Shown piece by piece: positions 1 through 10,647 of a stretch of 64,000 nt of DNA. A program made the translations under genes and the position numbers. The DNA comes from Datura wrightii. Its lineage: Eukaryota; Streptophyta; Magnoliopsida; Solanales; Solanaceae. Under the pieces are notes generated by a model that saw nothing but the letters and a program-made list of their open reading frames with translations, made no database searches and was not told where the DNA came from. Positions within the stretch are counted from its first letter, which is position 1. Every line of letters begins with the position of its first letter. The stretch spans positions 74,548,501 to 74,612,500 of the forward strand of contig JASDFA010000007.1 in the NCBI GenBank assembly GCA_035772735.1, given 5' to 3'.

Positions 1-1620
1 CCTTTAGGATGGCTCCAGCCGAGCTAAAGGAATTGAAGGATCAGCTAAAGGATCTGTTGGATAAGGGCTTCATTAGACCGAGCCAGTCTCAATGGGGTGC
101 ACCAGTTCTATTTTTTCGAAAGAAGGATGGTTCCCTTCACATGTGTATTGACTATCGGTAGTTGAACAAGGTTACCGTCAAGGACAGGTACCCCTTACCC
201 AGGATCGATGATTTGTTTGACCAGCTTCAGGGTGCTAGGTGCTTCTCCAAGATTGATCTTAGGTTCGGGTATCACTAGCTCAGTGTTCGGGAGAGTGACA
301 TTCCGAAGACTGCTTTCAGGACTCGGTACGGTCACTATGAATTTGTTGTTATGTCTTTCGGACTAACCAATGCCCTTAAAACTTTTATGGATCTAATGAA
401 TAGGGTGCTCAAGGCATATTTGGACATGTTCGTGATTGTGTTCATTGATGACATCTTGATATACTCACGGAGCGAGGAGGAGCTTTCCGCTCTCTTGAGA
501 GTAGTGCTTCAGACCCTCAAGGATCATCAGCTATATGCAAATTTCAGTAAGTGTGAATTTTGGTTATGTTCGGTGGCATTTCTGGGTCATGTGGTATCAA
601 GCGAAGGCATAAGGTAGATTCCCAGAAGATTGAGGTGGTGAAGAATTGGCCCAGACCGGTAACTCCTTCAGAAATTCGGAGTTTCTTGGGCTTAGCAGGA
701 TACTATCAAAGATCCATTGAGGGCTTTTCATTGATTGTAGCCCCATTGACCAGGTTGACTCAGAAAAAAGTGAAGTTCCAATGGTCGGATGCTTGTGAGA
801 ACAGCTTCCAAGAGTTGAAGACCCAACTCACTTCAGCACCAGTGTTGACTTTATCGAGGGTACGGATGGCTTTGTTGTATATTGTGATACTTCAAGAGTC
901 GGACTAGGATGTGTGTTGATGTAGCGTGGGAAGGTAATAGCATATTCCTGGAGACAGCTAAGTTCATGAAAAGAATTACCCGACCCATGATCTCGAGTTG
1001 GCCGTGGTGGTGTTTGCATTGAAGATATGGCAGCTTGTATGGGGTCCATGTGGATGTATTTACGGATCACAAGGGTTTGCAATATGTGTTCACGCAGAAA
1101 GATCTAAACTTCAGCAAAGGAGGTAGTTGGAGTTGCTTAAGGACTATGACATGAGTGTCCTTTACCACCTGGGCAAGGCCAATGTGGTTGCGGATGCACT
1201 TAGTAGGCTCTCTATGGAGAGTGTGTCCCACGTGGATGAGGGAAAGAAGGAGTTGGTGAAGGATGTCCACCGACTTGCAAGACTAGGAGTTAGATTAATT
1301 GACTCGACTGATGGCGGCGTTATTGTGCAGAATAGGTCAGAATCGTCCTTAGTGGTTGATGTCAAGTCAAAGCAAGATGAGGATCCAAGTTTGAGGAAGC
1401 TGAAGGAGGTGGTGCGGAGTCAGAAGGTGGAGGTTTTCTCCCAAGGGGGAGATGGTGTTCTACGATACCAGGGTCGGCTATGTGTTTCGGATGTTGAAAT
1501 TTGAGAGTTCGGATATTGCACAAGGCACATGGTACCATATATTCCATTCACACAGGATCCACAAAGATGTATTGGGACTTGCAATAAATCTATTGGTGGG
1601 ATGGTATGAAGAAGGATATT
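1..1620 (+). pseudogene. Tek-1 pol remnant: reverse transcriptase, RNase H, start of integrase (Tekay-type chromovirus)
   Basis: Degenerate Ty3/gypsy pol that enters from the left edge. The RT shows the conserved stretch before the palm (about 120-250), the FGLTNA block near 358 and an intact FIDDILIYS catalytic box near 440-470. The connection and a worn RNase H follow to about 1200, then the linker and the start of the integrase zinc-binding region (about 1510-1620). TAG codons at 159-161 and 276-278 stand where relatives have CAG. A frameshift near 605 moves the reading from one frame to the next. The remnant ends abruptly at about 1620 against a truncated LTR. The last codons of apparently the same pol, in the same orientation, resume at 23908, so this is read as the left piece of one element split by Tek-2. 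Confidence 0.88.
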
Positions 1621-2252
1621 GAATAAAATATTGAATAAAATAAGTGAAAACAGCCCAATAATTCAAACCCATGATTTTAGACATACTACAACATGCTCAT
1701 ATCGATTTTTGAGGAAACATGTATTTGGGTTATGACCCATTAAAAGTTGGTAACTTAAACATAGAGTTAGGGATAAATTAGGCATGGGTAGGGACTAAAC
1801 TACCCATTCAAAACCCCACATACCAGGAATTACGTGATTCTTAACTCCCTTGAAAAACCCTAGGTGAAAACTTGAAGAATTGAAGAACACTTGAATCTCC
1901 TCCTACTCCCTTCTCTAGTTCTTGCAAATACCAAATGAGACTTAGTATGAGTTTTTCCTCCCTAAAAGACCCTGTCCCGACCTCAAAATGACGTGGTTTA
2001 GGGTCCAAAAGCATAGAAAAATTGAAATTTACCTTAATGAAATTTCCCTGAAAAACAGGTCTGGCCCCGACCACGACTCGTACCACGAAGTCACACCTCG
2101 TGGTCACCTATCGTGGTCACCTCACCACTTTTCAATCTTCTGAATCTAGCCACGACTCACATACCACGACTTGTAGTACCATCCTACGGGTCGTACTATC
2201 AGTTGTGGTACCATCCACCCATACCAAATACGACTTAACCACAACTCCTCAT
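1621..2252 (-). repeat. Tek-2 3' LTR, left portion (truncated)
   Basis: Aligns closely with 22980-23612 inside the complete 5' LTR of Tek-2, in the same orientation. About 1.25 kb of the LTR's far end is missing because the copy is cut at 1621, where it abuts the Tek-1 pol. The portion ends at the Ath-A insertion, whose target duplication CTCAT occupies 2248-2252. It is rich in the short motif ACGACTCG and its complement. Confidence 0.85.
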
Positions 2253-3670
2253 TGTTCGCGTGATTGTGGGGTTATAAAATGACACGCAAGTGCACGTGGT
2301 TGAAAAAGTAGTAAGTGGCTTTAGTAAGCCAAGTATCGATCCCTCAGAGACTTGGATGAAGTGCAATTTGCTAAAGTGTACTATATTTTACATCTAAAAA
2401 TGCAGACAACAGTGTAACCAAAAGTTTGATAGTTTGTTTTATAAATTTTTATACTAAAACTAAGAACAATTATCTACTTTGAATCTGAACTATGAATGAA
2501 AGCATGCTGAGGTTAAACGAACATGTAATGAAATTAATTATCATCATACTTTGGTTAATCTTTTCCTCCAGTTGCTAGCCAAGAACATTTGCCAAGAGAT
2601 TAAAACTCTCGTATTTAACCTCACTTAAGAATCATGAACCATCCGTCTACATTTCTGTGATCAAATGCAATTCATGTCCTAGCCATACAATTCCTGTTCC
2701 TAAATTGACTAATACGACTTTCAGGTATATTTCTATCCTGAAAGCAAATCAAGACTCAATTTTCCCAAACCAAATAATGAACATATCCTATTAATTCACA
2801 ATTTTCCAATTTCTTGCTCTCTCGAGTGAAACCGGACTTTTTAGATGTACATTAATGTAGGCCACACACTAATGCAGTAAGAACAAGAATTAATAGAACA
2901 ACATGGAAGAAAAGATGAAAAACCAAAGAATCAATACTCAAATTTCATTACAATTGTTCATAACCTCAGCAAGGAGAGGAATTAGCCACTCATTTGTGGA
3001 TTAAACATCTTAAAATGAGTGTTAATCATACAAGCAATTGAATTAAAGAAGAAAGAAAGAGAGAAAAAACCCTGATATTTTCGTCCCTCAACTACCTGTA
3101 ACCCACGTCCTTGCTCCACCAAGTCAGAATATTAAAAAATGAACCTAAGTGTTCTATTTATACTGCTGGGAATTTTTCCCGGAATAACGAGCAACGTGTC
3201 ACGGAGTGCATCGCGGAGCACTGCCTCCGTGACACGCTACGAACGCGGACCCTTACTGGAACTGGGGGTCCGGGAATTTAGGCTCAACATGGCACGGCGT
3301 GCATCGCGGAGCACTGGCTCCATGCCACGGAGCAAACGCGGACCCTCTCTGGAATTTAGGCGAATTTTCCCATCCAGGCAAAATGCCTCTGCGATGGCAG
3401 CATGACACGGCTCCATCGCGGAGCCCCTTTAATTCATGCTGTCCAATGCCTTTTCCCTTGCTCGCATCCAAGTCCAACTCCGATATCATCCAACATGCAT
3501 TTTAGCTTCCCGAAATCACATTTTACCTGCAAAACAATTCTAATCATGTTGGTTAGTATAAATTCACATTTTATTACCAATTACATGAGAATGTATACAC
3601 ATTGATAGATAAACAAGGCGAAAATGGTACTTTTGAGTATCACTTGGGCATATAAATCTGCCCAAGATCA
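2253..3670 (-). repeat. Ath-A 3' LTR
   Basis: 1418 bp, the same length as its partner at 10648-12065 with a constant offset of 8395 bp. Few scattered substitutions are visible, for example near 2303-2310. In element sense it begins TGAT followed by an 8-bp-arm hairpin (3643-3666). It carries the CACGGAG repeat block at 3190-3430 and a TATA box at 3154-3162. Confidence 0.93.
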
Positions 3671-3683
3671 CTTACCCCACACT
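3671..3683 (-). other. Ath-A polypurine tract
   Basis: On the minus strand this reads AGTGTGGGGTAAG directly before the LTR start TGATC. It is the expected plus-strand primer position and matches the corresponding tract of Ath-B at 45801-45812. Confidence 0.75.
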
Positions 3684-5542
3684 TAAATTCTTGTTCGTCC
3701 TCGAACAACAAACATACAATTCATGCAATTTACATCCCAACCTCGCTACTTTGGTTTGACAATTTAAGCTACGGTTATACCGATTATTCAATACAGCAAA
3801 TCATCAAGAAAACATGCATGGTCTTATCAATGCAATGACCTTCAATACATTAAGACCTCCTAGACTTTAAGAATCGACTCTCGATATCGGCAAACTCATG
3901 CAAATCAGCTGATCAAGATATCCGACACGAAAATTAATCTTTCACCAAGCATGTGCCCTCACAACACAAGAGAGTCTTCCCTTTTTTGCTCATATGACTC
4001 ACAAACATTCAAACAGGGGCATGTACACACAATTTCACTCTCTCTCCCAAAAGAATTCACATGCATCATGTCATGACCCATAAGCTTGCCCTTAGTGTAT
4101 TACTCCACTAATATAAAGAAGTGCAATGTAAGATCACGTAGGACTTTAATGGGTTGTAATGGAAGCTGCGGAACTAGTAAATATTGGATTAGCCAATAAT
4201 AGCCACTAACATCCTTAAGCGCCTTTTCAACACATCCCATCAACTCATGGACATTGTTTCCCTTTTTTTCATCATCCCATTCTTGAAGGTTTTCTTTAGT
4301 ATGGCCCATTTCATTAAGAACACTTGACACAACAACAAAGATGCACCTTCATTATCGTGTATTTATAGCAAGTGCACCTTCAACCTTTTCTTCTCTTCCC
4401 TCACTCTGCTTTTCTTTTTCTTTTCACCATTCTCACTCTTTGACACTTTGGGAAAATGATTTTCTTTTCTTAAGCGCTTAAGAGTTTTGTATAGACTTTA
4501 TGGCTAATGAAAAGAAGGAATTAAGCTCGGTTTACACTTTTTGGACAAAAGAAAGAAATAATCGGCTAAAAGGCTCAACGGGCTGACTAGGGTATACAAT
4601 CACAGAAAGGGGGGTATGACAAGGAAAAAAAATAGAAACTCTCGGTTAAAACAAAGAAATGCCTACATCCTTTCCTACAATACACCTCCTTCATTTCGCT
4701 TTGTACACACACCAGGCAAGTTCTAGACACTTCACAATAGCATGGAATGTCAACACCTCACTTCACACTTTTTGCACATGCTCGATTCAAGATGTATTCA
4801 CAGACTCTTCAATCAGCTAATTACATGAATTCAAACATTAAGCCTCAATCACACTGAATCGAACTCTATAGCCTAGGTATCTCAACATATTTACAAATTT
4901 GCATGCTTTCATACTAATCACCTTTGTATTTTGAATATAATGTACAACACGCAACCAGAATTTCGAAACCAGAGAGTAACTACAGGTTTCGGGATGCAAT
5001 CCACCAAAGAAAAAAAATGAAAAATAATTGAGAAAACTACTCCTAACGACTACATTTCCCTTAAGACGGTCGTCATCCATCCATCATAGGGAATGGTCAC
5101 TACTTAAGACGTCGGTTCAATGGGACTATTCTCGGTAAAAGAACCGAAAACTATCGCCGAGAAACCCAAAAATTAAAAAATGTCAAAAATATCGATCATT
5201 TCGATAGAAAAATTATTTACAAAATATTTTAAAATTTACAAAATATTTTCAATTTTTTTTACAATATCGATCATTTCGATAACAAAAATATGTACAGAAT
5301 CAGAATCAGCTAGCAACATTCAGCAACACACATCAATTCAACAAATATTTACAAATACGAAACAACTTGAAAATTCACACTCACAAGGACAAACAACATA
5401 CATGACAACAGAAGAGAGCATACAAACAAAACAGCCCAGCCCAACACCTAACTACTCCCCTTACCCCAGACTTAGCTCGAACACTGTCCCCAGTGTTCAC
5501 AAAAATTCAAATAGCACAAATTCGGGTGGTGGAACTCCCTGA
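3684..5542 (-). other. Ath-A 3' noncoding region
   Basis: No credible protein is present. Two islands are shared with the other Athila-like elements here. One at about 4040-4180 matches Ath-B 45310-45440, Ath-C 48500-48650 and Ath-F 63540-63690. One at 5050-5086 contains a GATGGATGGATGACGAC core (minus strand) also seen in Ath-B, -C, -D and -F. The remainder is A/T-rich and structureless to the eye. Confidence 0.7.
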
Positions 5543-6763
5543 TCAGTCAAAGTATTCCACTTCTTCGTCGGGTGCTGCTGCTTCATCTCCCATATCTGAG
5601 TCGCCTCCGTCGTCATCATCGGACTCCACATTGGAGTCCTCTCGATGTGTCTCCTCGTCTGTGGGGACATCATCATCCGTGGGCTCTACAAATGCTGGCC
5701 CCACTCAGCATAGAGCCCTGGCGTTTTCACCAAAAGGGCAGTCTAGCTCGAGCTGCCATAGCTCATCCTCTGTCGCCGGCCTACCACCTATCCTTAGCTG
5801 GAGCATCTGCATCCCATACATTCGAGCCATATACTGGTCATCACGAGCGTGTCGCTCGCCAAGTGTAAGCATTGGCCCATGGGTGGTGTCGGGAGCCTTA
5901 GTTTTAGTAACGTCTAAGGCCCGCCGCTCTAATTGCGGGATATAGTCAAGGGCCTCCTCCTCGACATCGAGGCCCCTGAGGAAGGTGGTCAGTAGTCCAC
6001 CAAAGCCATACCTGTGCCCCTGGTGCAATCGGGCTCTCTTCATGGCGGATATAATAACCGCCCCTACATTGATCTCCAGCCCTTTCATCAGGGCGTACAC
6101 CAGGCAAACACGATCCCGGGTAACATCTGTCATATGTACCCCCGGGATTAGGCATGAGCAGACTATCTTCAGCCAGATTCGGGCTTCCCTGTTCATCTGT
6201 GAATAGGGCAAAGTCTGGTGGTAGCCCCTCTCCTTGTGTCTGCTCCATCTAGCTATCGACCGGGCCTCACACAGTGTGTGTCTGATGTCCGCATACGGTG
6301 GGGTAATGTTCAGCTGTCGGAGTACGTGGGCGTCTGTGTCCCGCGCTCCTATGATGGCATTGAGGTGGTGGGGCTCCAGAGTGACTATTTGCCCTCTGAT
6401 CTTGATGGTGTGACTCCTGATCATCGGGTTCCAATTGGCATAGAACTCTCGAACCAAGTGCAGATTGCATTCCTTGGGCTCTTCAAAGATGAACTTGAGC
6501 CCAGCTGCCTCGATCCGGTGGACCATTCTAGGGAACTCCTGTGCCAATGGTTCCCATGCTATATGCTCCTCGGGGAAATATTTGCTTTCTTTGTGCTTGG
6601 CGTAGCACTTTTTCCCTTCATTGGTCACCCATCTTGTTCCGTACTAGCGGCGCTGGCCGCGTGGAGCTTCTGGTGCTGCTGGGACTGCTGTGCCCAGTCT
6701 GATTCGTTTCCTTCTGGCGCCTGAAGTTGACGCACCTTTTCCTTTATCTTGCCGGCTTGCCAT
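5543..6763 (-). pseudogene. Ath-A ORF3: putative plant transposon protein, two premature stops
   Basis: Reading from an ATG at 6763, one frame of about 406 codons runs to a TGA at 5543-5545, broken only by TAG at 6644-6646 and TGA at 5705-5707. The longest open piece is 307 residues. The N-terminus is short and basic. The centre has a LVREFYANW motif and a following globular stretch resembling the family annotated in plant proteomes as putative plant transposon protein. The part beyond 5705 is a strongly acidic Asp/Glu tail. It occupies the position of the third ORF (env-like in Athila) but shows no signal peptide or membrane segment. Related ORFs occur in Ath-C and Ath-F with the same acidic ending or helical centre. 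Biochemical function is unknown. Confidence 0.75.
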
Positions 6764-7500
6764 TTTACCTGTCAACCCAAGTCAACAAGATCCATGTTAA
6801 GCTTACAGATATTAACTTCGGCTAAGGTCGGGTTACGCTAGGTTACCCCACACTTAGTCCTTAGCTGCATTTACAACACTATGGCAAGATTATCTTTATT
6901 TACACCCCATAAACAACTATACAATCATGCTTAGTGCGTTCGAAAAATTCGACGGTATAACTTCTGCGTACTACTCAGACTTCATACAGCTAATCACAAT
7001 CACTACCATCGCTAACATCTTAACCATCGCACTTAGCAAAGAAAAACAAAGAAACAAAAACAACAACAAAAATTTATCTACATGAACCTATACAACCAAC
7101 CAAATTCTTACAAATTTCAACATTTCCCCAACCCGAGAATCCGTCATTCTATTAGCATCCTAACAATTTGTACATCGACTCATCTCATTCAACATGTACA
7201 TCCCGGCATAAAATTCACAATTTCAATACATTTTCAACTTCAAATTCAACAACAAGCCCTAGAATTGATATTATCAATCAAATTCGAATAAGTTATGCAA
7301 TCGACAAGTTCAAGTAATCATAACGACATTCCGAACATTCATCAACAACAATTAACTCGAATTCATGCTTAATTACTACGTAGGGCAATTTAGCTCACCT
7401 CCCATGCTCAAAATCGAAGAAAATCGACAAGAATTTGAGAGAGAATCGAAAAACATACCTTGACTTTGAAGAATCGAAGAAACCTCGGTGAATTTCTTGC
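6764..7500 (-). other. Ath-A leader between repeat block and ORF3
   Basis: About 740 bp without a credible ORF on either strand, lying between the CACGGAG block and the ORF3 start. It is A/T-rich and could serve as ORF3 5' leader or intron. No further motif is recognised. Confidence 0.5.
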
Positions 7501-7810
7501 CGTACTCCGTGTCACGTTGATGGGGGATGGGTTTTGGGGGGTTTGGTCGCGGAGGGATTAAAAAATGAGGGAAAAGGGAGGTTTTTTGGGGTTAAAAAGT
7601 AAGAAAATCGCACGGGCCACCGGGCGACCCGGTGTGACCCGTCTCGATATACACGGCAACGTGTCACGGAGTGCATCGCGGTGCACTGCCTCCGTGACAC
7701 GGAGCCATCGCGAGGCTATTCTGGAAATTTTTAAAATTTCCGAGTTATACCTCAACGTGTAGAGGGTAACGCGAAGGTCCACCTCCGTGACACAGAGCTA
7801 TCGCCCCAGC
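7501..7810 (-). repeat. Internal copy of the LTR CACGGAG repeat block (Ath-A)
   Basis: About 50 bp at 7660-7705 are almost identical to the block in the Ath-A LTR (3187-3235 and 11582-11630), including the dyad around CCTCCGTGACACG. A second weaker copy is at 7770-7805. In element sense it lies between the conserved hairpin and ORF3. In the LTR the same block lies just upstream of the TATA box. Confidence 0.75.
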
Positions 7811-8047
7811 TCACTGTTTTCCACTTTTTATTAATTTTTCATACCTCGACTTTTCCTTCGGGATTCCGTGCGTATTTTTCTTCGTTTGACCTGAAATTCA
7901 TCTCACTATACAAAATTGGTTAGAATTATAGGTTTCACTCTTAATATAAATAAACAAAAACTAAAACAAAAAATTTGTAGTAAATCAAGAAAAAAGAAAA
8001 AGAAAAATCTATTTACACTTTACAAAATGAAAGAAAAAAAAAAATTT

Positions 8048-8065
8048 CACGGGTTGCCTCCCGTG
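8048..8065 (-). other. Conserved RNA hairpin after the polyprotein stop (Ath-A)
   Basis: Minus strand CACGGG-AGGCAA-CCCGTG: six perfect base pairs closing the loop AGGCAA. It lies 40 nt after the polyprotein stop at 8106-8108. The other four elements have CUUGGG or UUUGGG paired to CCCAAG around the same loop, so the stem differs by compensatory changes. Confidence 0.8.
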
Positions 8066-8105
8066 CAACGCCTGGTTTACCGTCGCGGCTCGACGTCGTT
8101 TAAGC

Positions 8106-9050
8106 TCAATTGTCCGCTAGGGTGATGGACGATTTTTCTCGATCACCGTCCTCCCCCCAGTAGTGCTTACACCTCTCCGGTGGTTTTCCCATTAACTCTC
8201 GGGAATCCTTCATCTGCTTATCATCACCTTGATCAATCACATTGATCACCGAGAGTTCTTCATGCACCTTCGGGAGCTTGGGTGCCTTGTACACATCGAA
8301 CACCTCTACCTTATCATGTGCTCACATTGTTAGCTGCCCCGCAGCTACGTCAATTAGTGCTTTCCCGGTTGCCAAGAAGGGACGTCCCAAAATAAATGGT
8401 ACTTCCGCGTCTGGTTCAAAGTCCAACACGACAAAATCTATCGGGAAAATTAGGGAGCCAACTTGCACCAGAACGTCCTCAACAATGCCATTCAGTCTGG
8501 CTAAGGATCGATCCGCCAACTGCAAGATTACCGTTGTGGGTCTAGGACTCCCTAGGCCCAACTTTCTGAATACCGAAGACGGCATCAAATTTATGCTCGC
8601 TCCCAAGTCACACAATCCACGAGCTCGGATGCTCTGCCAAATAGTAATCTGGATAGTAAAACTCCCAGGGTCTTTTAGCTTTGTGGCCAGTCTATTTTGA
8701 ATCTGGGAAGTGCACTCCTCCGTTAGAGCCACGGTAGCATACTCAGTCAACCGACTTTTGTTGGCCACGATGTCTTTTATGTACTTAGCATATTTCGGCA
8801 CTCCCTACAAGACATCAACAAGAGGTAAGTTAACATGTACCTATTTCAGCACCTCCATGAATTTCTTGAAACACGCCTCCTCCTTGTGTTTCTTTAGTCG
8901 TTGAGGGAACGGGGGTGGAGGTCTTTCTGATTCAGCTTCCTTAGTCTTCCCCCTCTCAGTACTGTGCTCCCTCTCAACCTCTGCTGCTCCCGACTGCTGA
9001 GGTGGTCTTTCTGGTTCCACCTCTTTCAGCTGCAAACCACTCCTTGTGGT
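8106..9050 (-). pseudogene. Ath-A protease domain and C-terminal linker
   Basis: Retroviral-type aspartic protease of the gag-protease polyprotein. The catalytic motif CDLGASINLMP is intact near 8615-8585, and LGRPFLAT with the terminal residues of the fold lies near 8375. A linker follows, ending at the TGA at 8106-8108. Upstream, the conserved proline-rich PPFPQRLKK segment (about 8900) leads into the domain. In-frame TAG codons interrupt at about 8807 and 8838, the first where Ath-B has CAG, and another TAG ends the domain's last open frame at about 8322. The protein stops just after the protease, where Ath-F continues into RT. Confidence 0.85.
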
Positions 9051-9062
9051 CACTGCATTTAC

Positions 9063-10500
9063 CTACTTGGGATTGGGATCCATGTCGCTCGGCAGTCCTC
9101 CTCTAGGCCTTGTGTTTTGGGCACTAGCAAATTGCCCAAACTGATATTCAAGTGCCTTGGTAGCTAACTGGTTATTTTTCACTTCGGTTGCCAATTTCAC
9201 ATAGTCAGCCTGCAATTGAGCTTGGTTAGCTATCATGGTCTTGAACATCTCCTCAATGCTGGGTGATGGTGGTGGAGGAGGTGCATTGTTGTGCATTGTT
9301 GTTTCTTAATTGAGCTTGATAGTTCTGCTGCCCTCCTTGGTTCCTTTGCACACCCTGACCCGAACTTTGGCCCTGATGGTTGTTGCTACCCCATGAGAAA
9401 TTAGGGTGATTCCTCCCATTGGAGTTGTAGCTACTACCATACTGCTGGTGGTTCCTTTGTGCATTACCCACAAAGTTTACCGAGTCAGGATTGGCTCCAC
9501 AACACTCAGCTGAGTGCTCACTGCTTCCACACACTTCACACCACATCTGCTGTACTGCATTAACTGGGGCTTGAGGCTGGTTCAATGTCATGTTGCTGAA
9601 GTGAGTGTTCAGTTGATTTTGTAATGCAGCTATCTGTGCAGCGATAGCTGTGAACCCATCCACTTCAAGTACTCCTATTGCTTTCCTTGTCCCACCTCTT
9701 GATGAATCAGCATTCCATTCTGGATTGCCCTGTGAAATCCGGTTCAACAAGGTATACAGCTCCTCATAAGTTTTCTCCAGCGCTTGCCCTCCAGCTGCTG
9801 AATCTAGCAATATTTTGGTGTGGGGTTCCAAACCCTCAATAAATGTGTGCACCAGCACATCATTGGACTGATGATGGTGAGGACAATCCCGCAACATGGA
9901 TTTAAATCTCTCCTAGGCCTGATATAAATTTTCTCCCTCCCTCTGTTTGAAATTTAGAATCTGACTTCTAAGTCTTGCAGTTTTACCAGAGGGAAAAAAC
10001 CGTATCAAAAACTTCCGTGCAAGATTATCCCACGTAGAAATAGAATTGGGTGGCTTAGCTTTCAACCACCTCTTGGCTTCTCTCAATAATGAGAATGGGA
10101 AAAATGTAAGCCGGACATAGTCTGATGACACTCCAGCGGGGATGTAAGTGTCACTTATCTCCAAAAAATTTTGGAGATGCTGCTGTGGATCTTCATGAGG
10201 GAGACCGGTAAATTGCCCGCTAATGTGCAACAACTGCACCATATTCTGTTTAAGTTCAAATCTCCCTCCGGGCTCTGGTTTGCGGATACTCGATGTAACA
10301 TTATTGGCATGTGGGATTGCCACCTCGCGAAACGGATATGCTGCTGCTTCTTCGGGCACTAACACTGCCTGTACTACCAGTGGATTCTGTTGTTGCTCCA
10401 TGATCGTCTGTCTGAGCAACTGCAGCTTTCTTTGTAGAGCTTCTCTTCGTTTACTGTGAAATATCCTTTCTGGCTCTATATACGATTCCACCAGCTCCTT
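9063..10500 (-). pseudogene. Ath-A gag
   Basis: Capsid-type retrotransposon gag. The first open piece (9913-10491) has the conserved RLTFFPFSL, AKRWL and FLIRFFPSGKT blocks. The second (9253-9897) has the LEKTYEELYTLLNRI block and a CCHC-type zinc knuckle beginning CEVCG near 9540. A TAG separates the two, and a small duplication near 9290 shifts the frame into the Pro-rich third piece (9063-9296). No in-frame ATG precedes the conserved part: the frame opens directly after a TGA, just downstream of a TTTTGCAG splice-acceptor-like sequence. Gag would form the particle that packages the element RNA. Confidence 0.88.
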
Positions 10501-10623
10501 ATCTCTTCTCAGTGTTCAACAGCAATTAAGTCTGCAAAATACAGGCTAAGACCAAGTTGTCAACACTTAAGAAAATAAAACTATAGTAAATTAACACTTA
10601 AAACAAATTCACCAATTGCCAAG

Positions 10624-10641
10624 TCCCCGGCAACGGCGCCA
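10624..10641 (-). other. Ath-A primer binding site (tRNA-Asp)
   Basis: The plus strand reads TCCCCGGCAACGGCGCCA, identical to the 3' end of plant tRNA-Asp(GUC) including CCA. It is 6 nt inside the 5' LTR, as expected for minus-strand DNA priming. Confidence 0.93.
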
Positions 10642-10647
10642 AAAACT

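Noticed and set aside
3139..3405. Small secreted-looking protein (second copy at 11534-11800)
   Set aside because: It lies in the Ath-A LTR over the dyad block and is antisense to the element; its hydrophobic start is A/T-rich LTR sequence.
5705..6628. ORF3 as a classical retroviral envelope
   Set aside because: No signal peptide, transmembrane segment or cleavage site is visible; the motifs match the putative plant transposon protein family instead.
6218..6724. Plus-strand ORF of 168 codons
   Set aside because: It is the antisense shadow of Ath-A ORF3, which has recognisable family motifs on the other strand.
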